From positions 2,852,001 through 2,916,000 of the forward strand of contig NZ_AP025463.1 of assembly GCF_024347335.1 (NCBI RefSeq): 64,000 bases of DNA. Direction: 5' to 3'. This DNA comes from Vibrio celticus (GTDB taxonomy: Bacteria > Pseudomonadota > Gammaproteobacteria > Enterobacterales > Vibrionaceae). Below the pieces are notes generated by a model. It worked only from the letters and a program-made list of their open reading frames with translations. It was not told the DNA's origin and did no database searches. The translations under genes and the position numbers were made by a program. Below, one piece after another: positions 53,194 to 62,751 of this stretch; the stretch's first letter is position 1, and every line of letters begins with the position of its first letter.

Positions 53194-54897
53194 TTAAAAC
53201 AAAAAGTATCTTTGAGCCATTGGCAGCTCTTCAGCAGGCTCACACGTGAGTAATTCACCATCGGCGCGCACTTGATACGTCTGAGAATCGACCTCAATTT
53301 TTGGCATCCAATCGTTCAGCTTCATGTCGGCTTTACTGATGTTCCGGCAGTTGCTCACAACACCAATCAAGCTCTGCAAACCCAATTGCTTATCGATGTT
53401 CTGCGCTTTGGCTTCCTTAGAAACAAACAACATTGATGTGTTTTGACATGCCTTGCCGTAGCTACCAAACATTGAACGGTAGTGAACTGGCTGAGGTGTT
53501 GGGATTGAAGCATTTGGGTCACCCATCGGCGCCATGGCGATCATGCCGCCTTTCAAAATCACGCTTGGTTTCACACCAAAGAAAGCGGGCTTCCACAACA
53601 CTAAATCCGCCAGCTTTCCTGCTTCAATAGAGCCGATTTCATGAGACATACCATGAGTGATCGCTGGGTTGATGGTGTACTTAGCGACATAGCGTCTTAA
53701 TCGGAAGTTATCGCTGTAGTCTGAATCTTCTTTTAGGCTGCCGCGCTGAACTTTCATCTTGTGTGCGGTTTGCCAAGTTCGAGTTATTACTTCACCCACT
53801 CGCCCCATCGCTTGAGAATCCGAGGCGATCATCGAAAACGCACCTAAGTCATGAAGAATATCTTCTGCGGCAATGGTTTCACGGCGGATACGTGATTCAG
53901 CAAACGCGACATCTTCAGCAATCGATGGTGAAAGGTGATGACAGACCATCAACATGTCTAAATGTTCATCGACCGTATTGACCGTGTAAGGTCGTGTTGG
54001 GTTAGTCGAAGAAGGCAGAACGTTTGGTTCGCCTGCCGCACGGATAATGTCGGGAGCATGACCACCGCCCGCACCTTCGGTGTGATAGGTATGAATCACG
54101 CGATCACCGATTGCGCCAAGTGTTGATTCAACAAAACCAGATTCATTCAAGGTATCGGTATGAATCGCGACTTGTACGTCCATCTCGTCAGCAACACTTA
54201 AACAAGTATCGATGGAAGCAGGTGTGGTTCCCCAGTCTTCGTGCAACTTCAAACCCACTGCGCCTGCAGCTACTTGTTCACGCAATGCTTCAGGCTGACT
54301 TGCATTGCCTTTGCCTAACAAACCAAAGTTCATCGGGAATTGATCGAGTGACTCTAGCATGCGGTGCATGTTCCAAGGCCCCGGCGTACATGTGGTTGCG
54401 TTGGTGCCGGTATTTGGCCCCGTGCCGCCGCCGATCATGGTTGTCACACCCGACGCCAGTGCTTCTTCAATCTGTTGTGGGCAAATAAAGTGGATGTGTG
54501 AATCAATGCCACCAGCAGTCAAGATTGAACCTTCACCTGCTAAAATCTCCGTGCCCGGGCCGATCACAATATCAACGCCCGGTTGAACATCTGGGTTGCC
54601 CGCTTTACCCAATGCCTGAACTCGACCATCTTTGATGGCGACATCGGCTTTTACGATGCCCCAGTAATCCAACACAATCGCATTAGTGATCACCAAATCT
54701 GGAGTTTCGGCACTTGGACGTTGGCTTTGCCCTTGTCCATCACGGATAACTTTGCCGCCGCCAAATTTCACTTCGTCGCCGTATACGGTGTAATCTTTTT
54801 CAACTTCTAGCCATAAATCAGTGTCAGCAAGACGCACTCGGTCACCGACTGTTGGCCCAAACATTTCGGCATAAGCCTGTCTGGATATCGTCGCCAT
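53194..54897 (-). CDS. ureC: Urease alpha subunit
   Basis: Catalytic subunit hydrolysing urea to ammonia and carbamate; 567 aa, the same length as Klebsiella UreC. Ni ligands and active-site residues are all present: His134/His136 (DSHIHFICPQQ), the carbamylated Lys217 and His219-type segment (GLKLHEDWG, AIHTDTLNESG), HTEGAGGGHAPDI, flap Cys319-His320 (VCHHLSP) and Asp360 (ASDSQAMGR). I chose ATG 54897 (MATISRQAYAEMFGPTVGDRV). Between ureB and ureE; expected to be active. Confidence 0.99.
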   Translation of the reverse strand: MATISRQAYAEMFGPTVGDRVRLADTDLWLEVEKDYTVYGDEVKFGGGKVIRDGQGQSQRPSAETPDLVITNAIVLDYWGIVKADVAIKDGRVQALGKAGNPDVQPGVDIVIGPGTEILAGEGSILTAGGIDSHIHFICPQQIEEALASGVTTMIGGGTGPNTGTNATTCTPGPWNMHRMLESLDQFPMNFGLLGKGNASQPEALREQVAAGAVGLKLHEDWGTTPASIDTCLSVADEMDVQVAIHTDTLNESGFVESTLGAIGDRVIHTYHTEGAGGGHAPDIIRAAGEPNVLPSSTNPTRPYTVNTVDEHLDMLMVCHHLSPSIAEDVAFAESRIRRETIAAEDILHDLGAFSMIASDSQAMGRVGEVITRTWQTAHKMKVQRGSLKEDSDYSDNFRLRRYVAKYTINPAITHGMSHEIGSIEAGKLADLVLWKPAFFGVKPSVILKGGMIAMAPMGDPNASIPTPQPVHYRSMFGSYGKACQNTSMLFVSKEAKAQNIDKQLGLQSLIGVVSNCRNISKADMKLNDWMPKIEVDSQTYQVRADGELLTCEPAEELPMAQRYFLF

Positions 54898-54936
54898 GTT
54901 CAATCCTTTGTTATTTTCATTATTCCGTGGGAGCGC

Positions 54937-55272
54937 TTAGAGCTTGCCCATCACCTTTCCTTGGAAGCCATAGATCTCTAACTTACCGGCGTAACGCACT
55001 AACTCAACGCTGCGCGACTGACCCGGCTCAAAGCGGGTTGCAGTACCCGCAGGGATATTGAGTCGAAAGCCTTTAGTGGCTTCTCGGTCAAAGATCAGCG
55101 AAGGGTTTGCTTCATAGAAGTGGTAATGAGAGCCAATTTGGACAGGACGATCGCCAATGTTTTGCACCTTAACGGACGTTGTGTCGCGACCTTCATTGAG
55201 AATGATGTCACCGGGAGCGGTTTCGACTTTTCCGGGAACGAATCCTGAGTATTGTTTTGTGGAACCAGCCAT
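54937..55272 (-). CDS. ureB: Urease beta subunit
   Basis: 111-aa structural subunit forming the (abc)3 trimer with UreA and UreC. Family pattern: GDIILNEGRDTTSVKVQNIGDRPVQIGSHYHFYEANPSL, then GFRLNIPAGTATRFEPG. 11 bp after ureA and 39 bp before ureC. Confidence 0.98.
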   Translation of the reverse strand: MAGSTKQYSGFVPGKVETAPGDIILNEGRDTTSVKVQNIGDRPVQIGSHYHFYEANPSLIFDREATKGFRLNIPAGTATRFEPGQSRSVELVRYAGKLEIYGFQGKVMGKL

Positions 55273-55283
55273 ATTACTTCTCC

Positions 55284-55586
55284 CTACACGATAGGTTCAT
55301 GAACGGTCACCAGCTTGGTGCCATCAGGAAAAGTGGCTTCGACTTGTACATCAGGGATCATGGAAGGGATCCCCTCCATAACGTCATCGACAGTAAGAAG
55401 TGTGCGTCCAAAATCCATTAATTCTGAAACGGTTTTACCCTCGCGGGCACCTTCGAGAATGGCACTGCTGATCAGTGCGATAGATTCTGGGTAGTTGAGT
55501 TTTAAGCCTTTTTGTTTGCGCTGCTGTGCCAGCATTCCTGCGCAGAAGATAAGTAGCTTATCTTTTTCTCTTGGTGTTAATTCCAT
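55284..55586 (-). CDS. ureA: Urease gamma subunit
   Basis: 100-aa small structural subunit. LTPREKDKLLIFCAGMLAQQRK opens it; LNYPESIALISSAILEGAREGKTV is the family signature. It is first gene after the hairpin at 55673-55704, so it needs either read-through from ureD or a promoter in the ~85-bp gap. Confidence 0.98.
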   Translation of the reverse strand: MELTPREKDKLLIFCAGMLAQQRKQKGLKLNYPESIALISSAILEGAREGKTVSELMDFGRTLLTVDDVMEGIPSMIPDVQVEATFPDGTKLVTVHEPIV

Positions 55587-55672
55587 TTAGCCGCCCGCTG
55601 TTAGTGTTGTTTTCTTATTGCTCAAAAACGCATGAGCAGTAAGTGGGATTCAATCACAGCAAGCTTAAAAAA

Positions 55673-55704
55673 TGTACCTAGGGTCGGAAGTCACCCTAGG
55701 TACA
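55673..55704 (-). terminator. Perfect terminator-like hairpin between ureD and ureA
   Basis: 12-bp perfect stem TGTACCTAGGGT / ACCCTAGGTACA with an 8-base loop. On the minus strand it is directly followed by TTTTTT. It lies 15 bp after the ureD stop, splitting the transport/ureD operon from ureABC. May be a full terminator or an attenuator. Confidence 0.85.
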
Positions 55705-55718
55705 AAAAGGGCTAATCG

Positions 55719-56666
55719 CTAAGTCGCCCAAATCCTTGGTAAATCAGGAGTCGTACCACATAAATGAGAGCGAGTTGCTTGCCAAATCTGACCAAAGGCT
55801 TGGAGGATATCTTCACTCCAATTACCCAAGGCTCGCACCACAATCAATCCTTCTATCTGAGTCGCGCCCAATATTAATGTGGGTTCACTCGACGTTTTTG
55901 ATGGAACTGATTGCTGTGAAGCTTGCTGTGTAATAGATAAGAGCAAGCTCTGTACCAACTCTAAATCTTGCTTCTCATTTGAGGTAATATAAAAGGTTCC
56001 CATCATTGAATAATCAAGTAACCCCATATTTATCATTAACTTATCGCCACCGTGAAAATTAAAACCTTCAGTCAGAAGCCTTTGATCATCAAGATAGATT
56101 TCTGTTTTCCCAACGAGGTGACCATGCTCGAATCCCTCATTCTGTGCAGGGCGTCCAAAACAGTGCATCTCCCAACCCCAAAATTGTGCACCCTTTTCTA
56201 GGCGAATTTCAGTGTCTAAACGAACGTGTGCATTCGGGAAAAAGATGTTCTCTTGCGGCATCCATTCCAAGCGAGCATCTTTCTTCACTCGTAAGGTCTG
56301 CTTCTGCTTGGCGTACTTGTTGTTTGAGCGATAAAACTTGGTCGCACCGGGTGTAGTGATCAACGCATGCGCACCGCTTTCGATGGTCGCTTCAATATTG
56401 AGAGTGTCACCACCTACCACTCCGCCGGGGGGATGGAGTAAGTAGGTGTGACACGTTTCCCCATCAGGATACAAGGGGCGTTGCACCGCAAGCGGACCAG
56501 ACTGCTGACGATTCTTTAATACGGTTTTATCACCGCGGTCGACAAAAGTGAGGTTTAAACTCGCTTGCCAACCGTCTCGGATATCTTGCTCGATGGTCTC
56601 ATTCAGAGACAACACTCCCGCTAAAGAAGGGTTTATTGCTTCACTCGAAGAATATAGAGAGCTCAT
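55719..56666 (-). CDS. ureD: Urease accessory protein UreD
   Basis: 315-aa accessory protein that forms the UreDFG complex on apo-urease. Family markers: GDKTVLKNRQQSGPLAVQRPLYPD, HTYLLHPPGGVVGGD, HALITTPGATKFYRS, LEWMPQENIFFPNAH. The start ATG overlaps the urtE stop (ATGA), so it is translationally coupled to the importer genes. The usual ureD-ureA linkage is interrupted by the hairpin downstream. Confidence 0.97.
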   Translation of the reverse strand: MSSLYSSSEAINPSLAGVLSLNETIEQDIRDGWQASLNLTFVDRGDKTVLKNRQQSGPLAVQRPLYPDGETCHTYLLHPPGGVVGGDTLNIEATIESGAHALITTPGATKFYRSNNKYAKQKQTLRVKKDARLEWMPQENIFFPNAHVRLDTEIRLEKGAQFWGWEMHCFGRPAQNEGFEHGHLVGKTEIYLDDQRLLTEGFNFHGGDKLMINMGLLDYSMMGTFYITSNEKQDLELVQSLLLSITQQASQQSVPSKTSSEPTLILGATQIEGLIVVRALGNWSEDILQAFGQIWQATRSHLCGTTPDLPRIWAT

Positions 56667-57358
56667 ACGGTTAGGTACTCCTTAATCAAAGACTCATTGA
56701 GCCCTTTCATTTCACCTTCTGCTACCTGACGACCACGGTCGAGAATGCAAAATCGGTCACCGACCTTTCTCGCAAATGGCAGCTTCTGCTCAACAAGCAG
56801 TACTGTGAGTCCCATCTTCTCGTTGAGCATACGAATGATGTCACCAATCTCTTGCACGATATTGGGCTGAATACCTTCTGTAGGTTCATCCAAGATCAAT
56901 AGCTTTGGATTAACCACCAACGCACGCCCAATCGCGAGTTGCTGCTGTTGACCTCCAGATAAGTCACCACCGCGACGATGCAGCATCTCTTTTAACACTG
57001 GGAATATATCGAAGATGAACTCTGGGATCTTACGGTCGCCCTTTTCTCGAATCGGCAAGCCTACTTCTAGGTTTTCTTGAACCGTGAGCATCGGAAAGAT
57101 CTGACGACCTTGCGGCACATAACCGATTCCCTGGCGAGCACGATCTTCAGCATCGGTTTTCAAAAGCGACTCGCCCGACAATGAGATGTCACCGCTTTCG
57201 ACCTTAACCAACCCCATGATGCATTGCAGCAACGTGGTTTTACCGACGCCATTTCGCCCCATTAGCACTGTGCATTTTCCTTCTGGGATCTGCATATCCA
57301 AATCCCACAGCGTATGGCTCTCACCGTAATATTGATTAACTGATTTAACCTCTAGCAT
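56663..57358 (-). CDS. urtE: Urea ABC transporter ATP-binding protein UrtE
   Basis: 231-aa ATPase of the Urt urea importer. Walker A GRNGVGKTT, signature LSGGQQQQLAIGRALV, Walker B LLILDEPTEGIQP. The ATG 57358 (MLEVKSVNQYYGESHTLW) is the family start; longer in-frame reading upstream overlaps urtD and has no support. Starts 2 bp after the urtD stop and overlaps ureD by 4 bp. Confidence 0.96.
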   Translation of the reverse strand: MLEVKSVNQYYGESHTLWDLDMQIPEGKCTVLMGRNGVGKTTLLQCIMGLVKVESGDISLSGESLLKTDAEDRARQGIGYVPQGRQIFPMLTVQENLEVGLPIREKGDRKIPEFIFDIFPVLKEMLHRRGGDLSGGQQQQLAIGRALVVNPKLLILDEPTEGIQPNIVQEIGDIIRMLNEKMGLTVLLVEQKLPFARKVGDRFCILDRGRQVAEGEMKGLNESLIKEYLTV

Positions 57359-57359
57359 C

Positions 57360-58202
57360 CTATTCTCCGAGATAAACTTGTTTAACTTCAGGGTGAGCCT
57401 GCACTTGATCCATCGTGCCTTCAGCCAACACATGACCTTGATGAAGCACGGTGACATGGCTGGCAATTGAACGAACGAAATCCATATCGTGTTCAACCAC
57501 TACCACTGAGTGCTTGCCTGCCAGTGAGTTAAGTAACTCAGAAGTACGGTCCATCTCTTGGTGAGTCATCCCTGCAACGGGTTCATCCACCAGCAATAGC
57601 CTAGGGTTTTGCATCAATAACATGCCTATCTCTAACCACTGCTTTTGTCCGTGAGACAGGTTACCTGCCAAATTCGCCGCTTCGTCTTTTAAATGAATCA
57701 ACTCAAGCACAGAGGTCAGTTTGTCTTTCTGTTCACCAGACATCACAGCAGTGAAAGTTGCCCGCACTGAACGGTCACCGGCCATGGCTAATTCAAGGTT
57801 CTGCCACACAGTTAAACACTCAATCACGGTCGGTTTTTGGAATTTACGCCCAACGCCTGCATTGGCAATTTCAGCCTCATTCTTCTTCAATAAGTTGATG
57901 TTCGAACCCAACCACACCTCGCCAGTGTCCGGCTTAGTTTTACCTGTGATGATGTCCATCATGGTGGTTTTACCTGCGCCATTAGGACCGATAATGCAGC
58001 GTAGCTCTCCCTCTTTGATGTAGAGGTTGAGGTCGTTTATCGCTTGGAAACCATCAAAGCTTTTGTTGACGCCTTCGACATACAACAGCACGTTATGTCG
58101 AGTATCGATGGCAGGATGAATATCGGGTTTGAGGTAATCAAAGACTTCGTCTCGACGAGTGAACGCCTGAACCGATTCCTTTACGCTATTAAATGTGGTC
58201 AT
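57360..58202 (-). CDS. urtD: Urea ABC transporter ATP-binding protein UrtD
   Basis: 280-aa second ATPase (LivG-like). Walker A GPNGAGKTTMMD, signature NLSHGQKQWLEIGMLL, Walker B LLLVDEPVAGMTHQE. Has an N-terminal extension of about 40 residues before the ABC domain, seen in other UrtD proteins. Start overlaps the urtC stop (ATGA). Confidence 0.96.
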   Translation of the reverse strand: MTTFNSVKESVQAFTRRDEVFDYLKPDIHPAIDTRHNVLLYVEGVNKSFDGFQAINDLNLYIKEGELRCIIGPNGAGKTTMMDIITGKTKPDTGEVWLGSNINLLKKNEAEIANAGVGRKFQKPTVIECLTVWQNLELAMAGDRSVRATFTAVMSGEQKDKLTSVLELIHLKDEAANLAGNLSHGQKQWLEIGMLLMQNPRLLLVDEPVAGMTHQEMDRTSELLNSLAGKHSVVVVEHDMDFVRSIASHVTVLHQGHVLAEGTMDQVQAHPEVKQVYLGE

Positions 58203-59371
58203 GCGATCACCTCCTTGGCCTTATGCTGATCATCCTTATCTTTATCTTGGTTTTTCCCATTTGATGCCTTGCGCAGCTGCCGCCACTTTTCACTAACAAA
58301 GCCAATCACACCTTGTGGGAAGTACATGGTTGAGAGTACGAATAGTCCACCCAGAGCAAATAACCATACCTCTGGGAACTCAACCGTAAACCAGCTCTTG
58401 GCGTAGTTGATGATCAATGCACCGACAATGGCACCAAACAGAGTGGCACGTCCGCCTAAGGCAACCCAAACCACAATCTCAATCGAGTTGAGCGGAGCAA
58501 ATTCTCCCGGGTTAATGATGCCAACTTGAGGAACATATAAAGCCCCAGCAATACCAGCGATAACCGCAGAAAGAACAAAGACCCACAGCTTGATGCCATC
58601 GACGTCGTAGCCCATAAAGCGAGTGCGTGATTCCGTATCACGAATCGCTAATGCCACACGACCTAGTCGACTGGTCACCACCATACGACAAGCGATGTAG
58701 CTGAGGATGACCGAGATACCAGTCGCGACAAACAGGCCTATCTTGACCGCATCACTCTGCAAGCTCAGGCCAATGATGTCTTTGAAATCTGTCAGTCCGT
58801 TGTTGCCACCAAAGCCCATTTCGTTGCGGAAAAATGCCAGCATCAATGCGTAAGTTAACGCCTGAGTCATGATAGAAAGATACACCCCGGACACACGAGA
58901 GCGGAAAGCTAAATAACCGAACAAGTAAGCCAATGCGCCCGGCACTAGCACCACCATCAGGCAAGCAAACCAGAACTGATCAAAGCCCTGCCAGAACCAC
59001 GGCAACGCAGACCAATCAAGGAACACCATGAAATCTGGTAAGACTGGATCACCATAAACCCCACGGTCACCAATCTGACGCATCAAGTACATGCCCATCG
59101 CATAACCACCAAGCGCAAAGAAAGCACCGTGGCCAAGGCTCAAGATTCCGAGATAGCCCCACACCAGATCGAGCGCCAACGCCAACATTGCGTAGCTCAG
59201 ATATTTGCCCATCAGCGAGATAGTAAAAGTCTCTACATGGAGCGGGTGCCCACTTGGTAACATGGTGTTAGCCAGTGGGATAAGAATAACGGCCGCTAGA
59301 ATGGCAAGGATGGTCAGTTGGCCACCTTTGTCACCACGCATTGCCGAAAGTACAAATGATTTTGACTGCAT
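58199..59371 (-). CDS. urtC: Urea ABC transporter permease UrtC
   Basis: 390-aa permease (LivM-like) with about ten hydrophobic segments. YLGILSLGHGAFFALGGYAMGMYLM and FMGYDVDGIKLWVFVLSAVIAGIAGALY are the family signatures. The C-terminal tail is long, charged and Lys/Asp-rich. ATG 59371 is the family start; it lies 10 bp after urtB. Confidence 0.95.
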   Translation of the reverse strand: MQSKSFVLSAMRGDKGGQLTILAILAAVILIPLANTMLPSGHPLHVETFTISLMGKYLSYAMLALALDLVWGYLGILSLGHGAFFALGGYAMGMYLMRQIGDRGVYGDPVLPDFMVFLDWSALPWFWQGFDQFWFACLMVVLVPGALAYLFGYLAFRSRVSGVYLSIMTQALTYALMLAFFRNEMGFGGNNGLTDFKDIIGLSLQSDAVKIGLFVATGISVILSYIACRMVVTSRLGRVALAIRDTESRTRFMGYDVDGIKLWVFVLSAVIAGIAGALYVPQVGIINPGEFAPLNSIEIVVWVALGGRATLFGAIVGALIINYAKSWFTVEFPEVWLFALGGLFVLSTMYFPQGVIGFVSEKWRQLRKASNGKNQDKDKDDQHKAKEVIA

Positions 59372-59381
59372 GATGTTGTCC

Positions 59382-61010
59382 TTAACCTTCAGCCGCACGA
59401 CCACGTTGCGGGAAGAGTCCGCGTGGGCGTTTTTGAATAAATAGAATGATGAAAACCAGTACCAGAATCTTGGCGAGAACCGCACCAGCCCATGGTTCTA
59501 AAATCTTATTGAACAGACCAAGGCTTAAGCCTGCGACTAGCGTGCCCCACAAGTTGCCAACCCCACCGAACACCACCACCATGAACGAATCGATGATGTA
59601 CGCCTGTCCCATATTAGGGCCAACGTTGGTCAGTTGAGACAGTGCCACGCCTGCAACACCCGCAACGCCAGAGCCTAAACCGAAGGTCATCGCATCAACT
59701 CGCTCTGAACGAATACCCATCGCACGAGCCATGCCACGGTTTTGAGAAACCGCACGAACCTGCAAGCCTAGTGGTGTCTTTTTCAGAACCATCAATAAGC
59801 CCATAAACACCAAACCACAGAAGAGAATGATGTAAAGTCGGTTGTAAGTCAGAGACAACATTGGGTTCAATTGAAGTGCGCCAGACATCCATTCAGGCGT
59901 GCTCACTGAGCGATTCAAAGGAGAGAAAATAGAACGAACGGCTTGCTGCAAGATCAAGCTAATACCAAAGGTGGCGAGTAAGGTTTCCAATGGGCGACCA
60001 TAAAGATGACGAATCACACTTCGCTCAATCGCAATGCCCACTAAGCCAGAAACAATGAATGCCGCTGGAATGGAAAGTATCAGCGCTAGGCCAATATGAT
60101 TCGGCATCAACAACTGCAATACGTAGGTGGTATAAGCGCCAATCATGATCAGCTCGCCATGAGCCATGTTGATAACGCCCATCACACCAAAGGTAATCGC
60201 TAAGCCAATGCCTGCCAGTACCAATACCGAGCCTAAGCTCAAACCGAAGAATACTGTTTCTACACCCGAATAGAGTGCTTGGCTTTGTTGATAGCTATCC
60301 ATCGCACGTTCTGCTGCAGCGGTAATGCTTGGATCTTGCTCAGTGTTTAACAGTTGATTCAGTGTTTGCAGAACGACCGAGTGTTTGAAGTCGCCAACTC
60401 GTTCAATTGAAGCCACACGATCTTCAATGGTGGCACTGTTATTAAGAGAAGTGGCAATCGCTAACGACAAATCCATTAGCTCAGCTACTTTGCCATCTGA
60501 TTCATTGGCTCTGAGTTCAGTTAGTCGTTCGATAATGTCAGTGTCTTTGGTTCCTAACAAATCCAAAACCGCCTTATAACGCACATCAGGGTTGCCGCTG
60601 TTCAGTCCAATCGAGGCTATTTCACCGCTTAATATCCCGCGAAGTTTGTTATTCACACGAACCTTTTTAAACTGTCTCGCATTCTCGATATTAAGCGTTG
60701 AATCACCCCATACTGACTGAGCTGACGTCGCTGTTTTGATGCTTTGAATGAGGTAGAGCTGTTTGTACTGCTCGCTCTGTTTCTCATTGAAGTAGTAAAG
60801 GTTTCCGTTTAACCAGCCATCTAAAATAGGTTTCGACACATCTTCCGTTTGCGTTTCAATCACCCAATCGATAGCTAATTCTTTATCCGATGTTTTCTTA
60901 CCAACTAGCGCCTTGGTAAAGCTAGCTTCATCCGTTATTCCAGCAAAAGCCAACTGAGCACTGACTGCCATGAGCAACAGCGCTTTAAATACGTTTAATA
61001 CGTTTTTCAT
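59382..61010 (-). CDS. urtB: Urea ABC transporter permease UrtB
   Basis: 542-aa permease. Residues 1-22 are a signal-like segment, then a ~220-residue periplasmic helical domain typical of UrtB, then the LivH-like membrane domain. The latter begins at VFFGLSLGSVLVLAGIGLAITFGVMGVINMAHGELIMIGAYTTYV and includes GSGVAGVAGVALSQLTNVGPNMGQ. ATG 61010 (MKNVLNVFKALLL) chosen; another start six codons upstream is possible. Follows urtA after a 160-bp gap with a large stem-loop. Confidence 0.95.
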   Translation of the reverse strand: MKNVLNVFKALLLMAVSAQLAFAGITDEASFTKALVGKKTSDKELAIDWVIETQTEDVSKPILDGWLNGNLYYFNEKQSEQYKQLYLIQSIKTATSAQSVWGDSTLNIENARQFKKVRVNNKLRGILSGEIASIGLNSGNPDVRYKAVLDLLGTKDTDIIERLTELRANESDGKVAELMDLSLAIATSLNNSATIEDRVASIERVGDFKHSVVLQTLNQLLNTEQDPSITAAAERAMDSYQQSQALYSGVETVFFGLSLGSVLVLAGIGLAITFGVMGVINMAHGELIMIGAYTTYVLQLLMPNHIGLALILSIPAAFIVSGLVGIAIERSVIRHLYGRPLETLLATFGISLILQQAVRSIFSPLNRSVSTPEWMSGALQLNPMLSLTYNRLYIILFCGLVFMGLLMVLKKTPLGLQVRAVSQNRGMARAMGIRSERVDAMTFGLGSGVAGVAGVALSQLTNVGPNMGQAYIIDSFMVVVFGGVGNLWGTLVAGLSLGLFNKILEPWAGAVLAKILVLVFIILFIQKRPRGLFPQRGRAAEG

Positions 61011-61091
61011 CCCTGCTTCCTTAACCAACCAAGTTAGATATTGTTATTTTTACTTGGAGGATGTGTGGATAGTGGTTGTTACCTGAAACGA

Positions 61092-61151
61092 TGAGCCTTC
61101 CGTTCGCTTCGCCCGTTAAACAGACGCGTTCTTCCCAAACCGGAAGGCTCA
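61092..61151 (-). promoter_or_regulatory. Stem-loop between urtA and urtB
   Basis: 11-bp perfect arms TGAGCCTTCCG / CGGAAGGCTCA (61092-61102 / 61141-61151) enclose 38 bases. There is no T run, so it is probably an mRNA-stabilising or processing hairpin. It would keep urtA (binding protein) more abundant than the downstream membrane genes, as is common in ABC operons. Confidence 0.65.
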
Positions 61152-61170
61152 ATATTCCTGAATTGACGAT

Positions 61171-62457
61171 CTAGTTACCGCCAGAACACTTCTTCGTTTC
61201 GACGTTAAACGCACCACATGAGAATGGCTTCGACCAGCTAGAGAACAGTTTTGCCGATTCAGGTAAGTAACTCGACCAAGCATCACCCGCCACTAGTCCA
61301 GTGGTTTCCCAAACGATATCGAATTGACCATCGTCTTGGATTTCACCGATCAGGACTGGTTTAGTAATGTGGTGGTTTGGCAGCATGGTAGAGTAGCCGC
61401 CAGAAAGGTTAGGTACAGACACGCCAATCAAGGCATCTTGCACAGATTCAGGATCGGTTGTGCCCGCATTAGTAACCGCTTGAGCCCACATATTGAAGCC
61501 AACATAGTGCGCTTCCATTGGGTCATTGGTGACACGCTTTTCACTCTTGATGAACGACTGCCACGTTTCAACGAACTCTTCATTAGCTTCAGTATCAACA
61601 CTCATGAAGTAGTTCCATGCCGCTAGATGACCAACCAATGGTTCTGTGTCCATGCCTGACAGTTCTTCTTCACCAACAGAGAATGCAATAACTGGGATGT
61701 CTTCAGATGAAATGCCTTGAGCGCCTAGCTCTTTATAGAAAGGTACGTTCGCATCGCCGTTTACAGTAGAAACCACAGCGGTTTTCTTGCCTGCTTCGCC
61801 GAACTTTTTGATGTCTGAAACGATAGATTGCCAATCAGAGTGACCAAATGGCGTGTAGTTGATCATGATGTCTTCTTCTGCGACACCTTTATCTTTTAAG
61901 TAGGCTTCTAAGATCTTATTGGTAGTACGTGGGTAAACGTAATCGGTACCTGCAAGTACCCAACGCTCAACTTCAAGCTCTTCCATCAAGTAATCCACTG
62001 CTGGGATCGCTTGTTGGTTTGGCGCGGCACCGGTGTAGAAAACGTTTTTAGAAGACTCTTCACCTTCATACTGTACTGGGTAGAAAAGGATGCTGTTGAG
62101 TTCTTCAAAGACAGGTAGCATGGATTTACGTGATACCGACGTCCAACCACCGAACACCACATCCACTTTCTCTTTTTCGATAAGCTCACGCGCTTTCTCA
62201 GCAAATAGCGGCCAGTTTGACGCAGGGTCAACCACGACAGGCTCTAGCTTTTTACCAAGCAAACCGCCCTTTTTGTTCTGCTCTTCGATGAGCATTAGCA
62301 CGGTATCTTTTAGCGTTGTCTCACTGATCGCCATGGTGCCAGAGAGTGAGTGTAGAACACCGACCTTGATGGTCTCATCAGCAGCAAACACCGTTGCAGA
62401 AGAAAATGAAAGTGTTGTGCACAGTGCAGCTAGCGATAAATTGAACACCTTGTTCAT
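61171..62457 (-). CDS. urtA: Urea ABC transporter substrate-binding protein UrtA
   Basis: 428-aa periplasmic binding protein of the amide/branched-chain amino-acid type. Signal peptide ends near AFA-26. IKVGVLHSLSGTMAISETTLKDTVLM and PAVDYLMEELEVERWVLAGTDYVYP are the urea-binding family signatures; PVQYEGEESSKNVFYTGAAPNQQ contributes ligand contacts. First gene of the urea import operon. Confidence 0.97.
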   Translation of the reverse strand: MNKVFNLSLAALCTTLSFSSATVFAADETIKVGVLHSLSGTMAISETTLKDTVLMLIEEQNKKGGLLGKKLEPVVVDPASNWPLFAEKARELIEKEKVDVVFGGWTSVSRKSMLPVFEELNSILFYPVQYEGEESSKNVFYTGAAPNQQAIPAVDYLMEELEVERWVLAGTDYVYPRTTNKILEAYLKDKGVAEEDIMINYTPFGHSDWQSIVSDIKKFGEAGKKTAVVSTVNGDANVPFYKELGAQGISSEDIPVIAFSVGEEELSGMDTEPLVGHLAAWNYFMSVDTEANEEFVETWQSFIKSEKRVTNDPMEAHYVGFNMWAQAVTNAGTTDPESVQDALIGVSVPNLSGGYSTMLPNHHITKPVLIGEIQDDGQFDIVWETTGLVAGDAWSSYLPESAKLFSSWSKPFSCGAFNVETKKCSGGN

Positions 62458-62499
62458 GATATTACTCCATAATTGTATTTTTGTTATTCAATTACAGAG

Positions 62500-62517
62500 T
62501 TACAAGAAGAGTGCCAA
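62500..62517 (-). promoter_or_regulatory. Sigma-54-like promoter upstream of urtA
   Basis: The minus strand reads TTGGCACTCTTCTTGTAA. GG (-24) and GT (-12, consensus GC) are separated by the required 10 bases, and TGGCAC matches the -24 element exactly. It gives a leader of about 30 nt before urtA. Nitrogen-limitation control of urea uptake through NtrC would agree, but no clear NtrC sites were identified. Confidence 0.6.
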
Positions 62518-62681
62518 ACTTACAAACCAACGAAATTATTTATAAGTAATTGTATTAATAGAGTTTAAAAGAAACTCACACCAATAGAGTGCATAGCAAT
62601 CACGTAACTATGTTTCATACTGGTGCAGTGACGGTGGGAATGAACCAAGATGACACATTCCTGTTCTTCAGATACAAAAAA

Positions 62682-62705
62682 GACCCAACACTTTAGTATT
62701 GAGTC
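62682..62705 (-). terminator. Terminator of the zinc-ribbon gene
   Basis: Stem GACCCAA / TTGAGTC with one G-T pair and a 10-base loop; TTTTTTG follows on the minus strand, 47 bp after the stop. Confidence 0.7.
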
Positions 62706-62751
62706 TCTGGTATAACATCACCGATGGTCGTTCAAACCATGTAGTTTAAGG

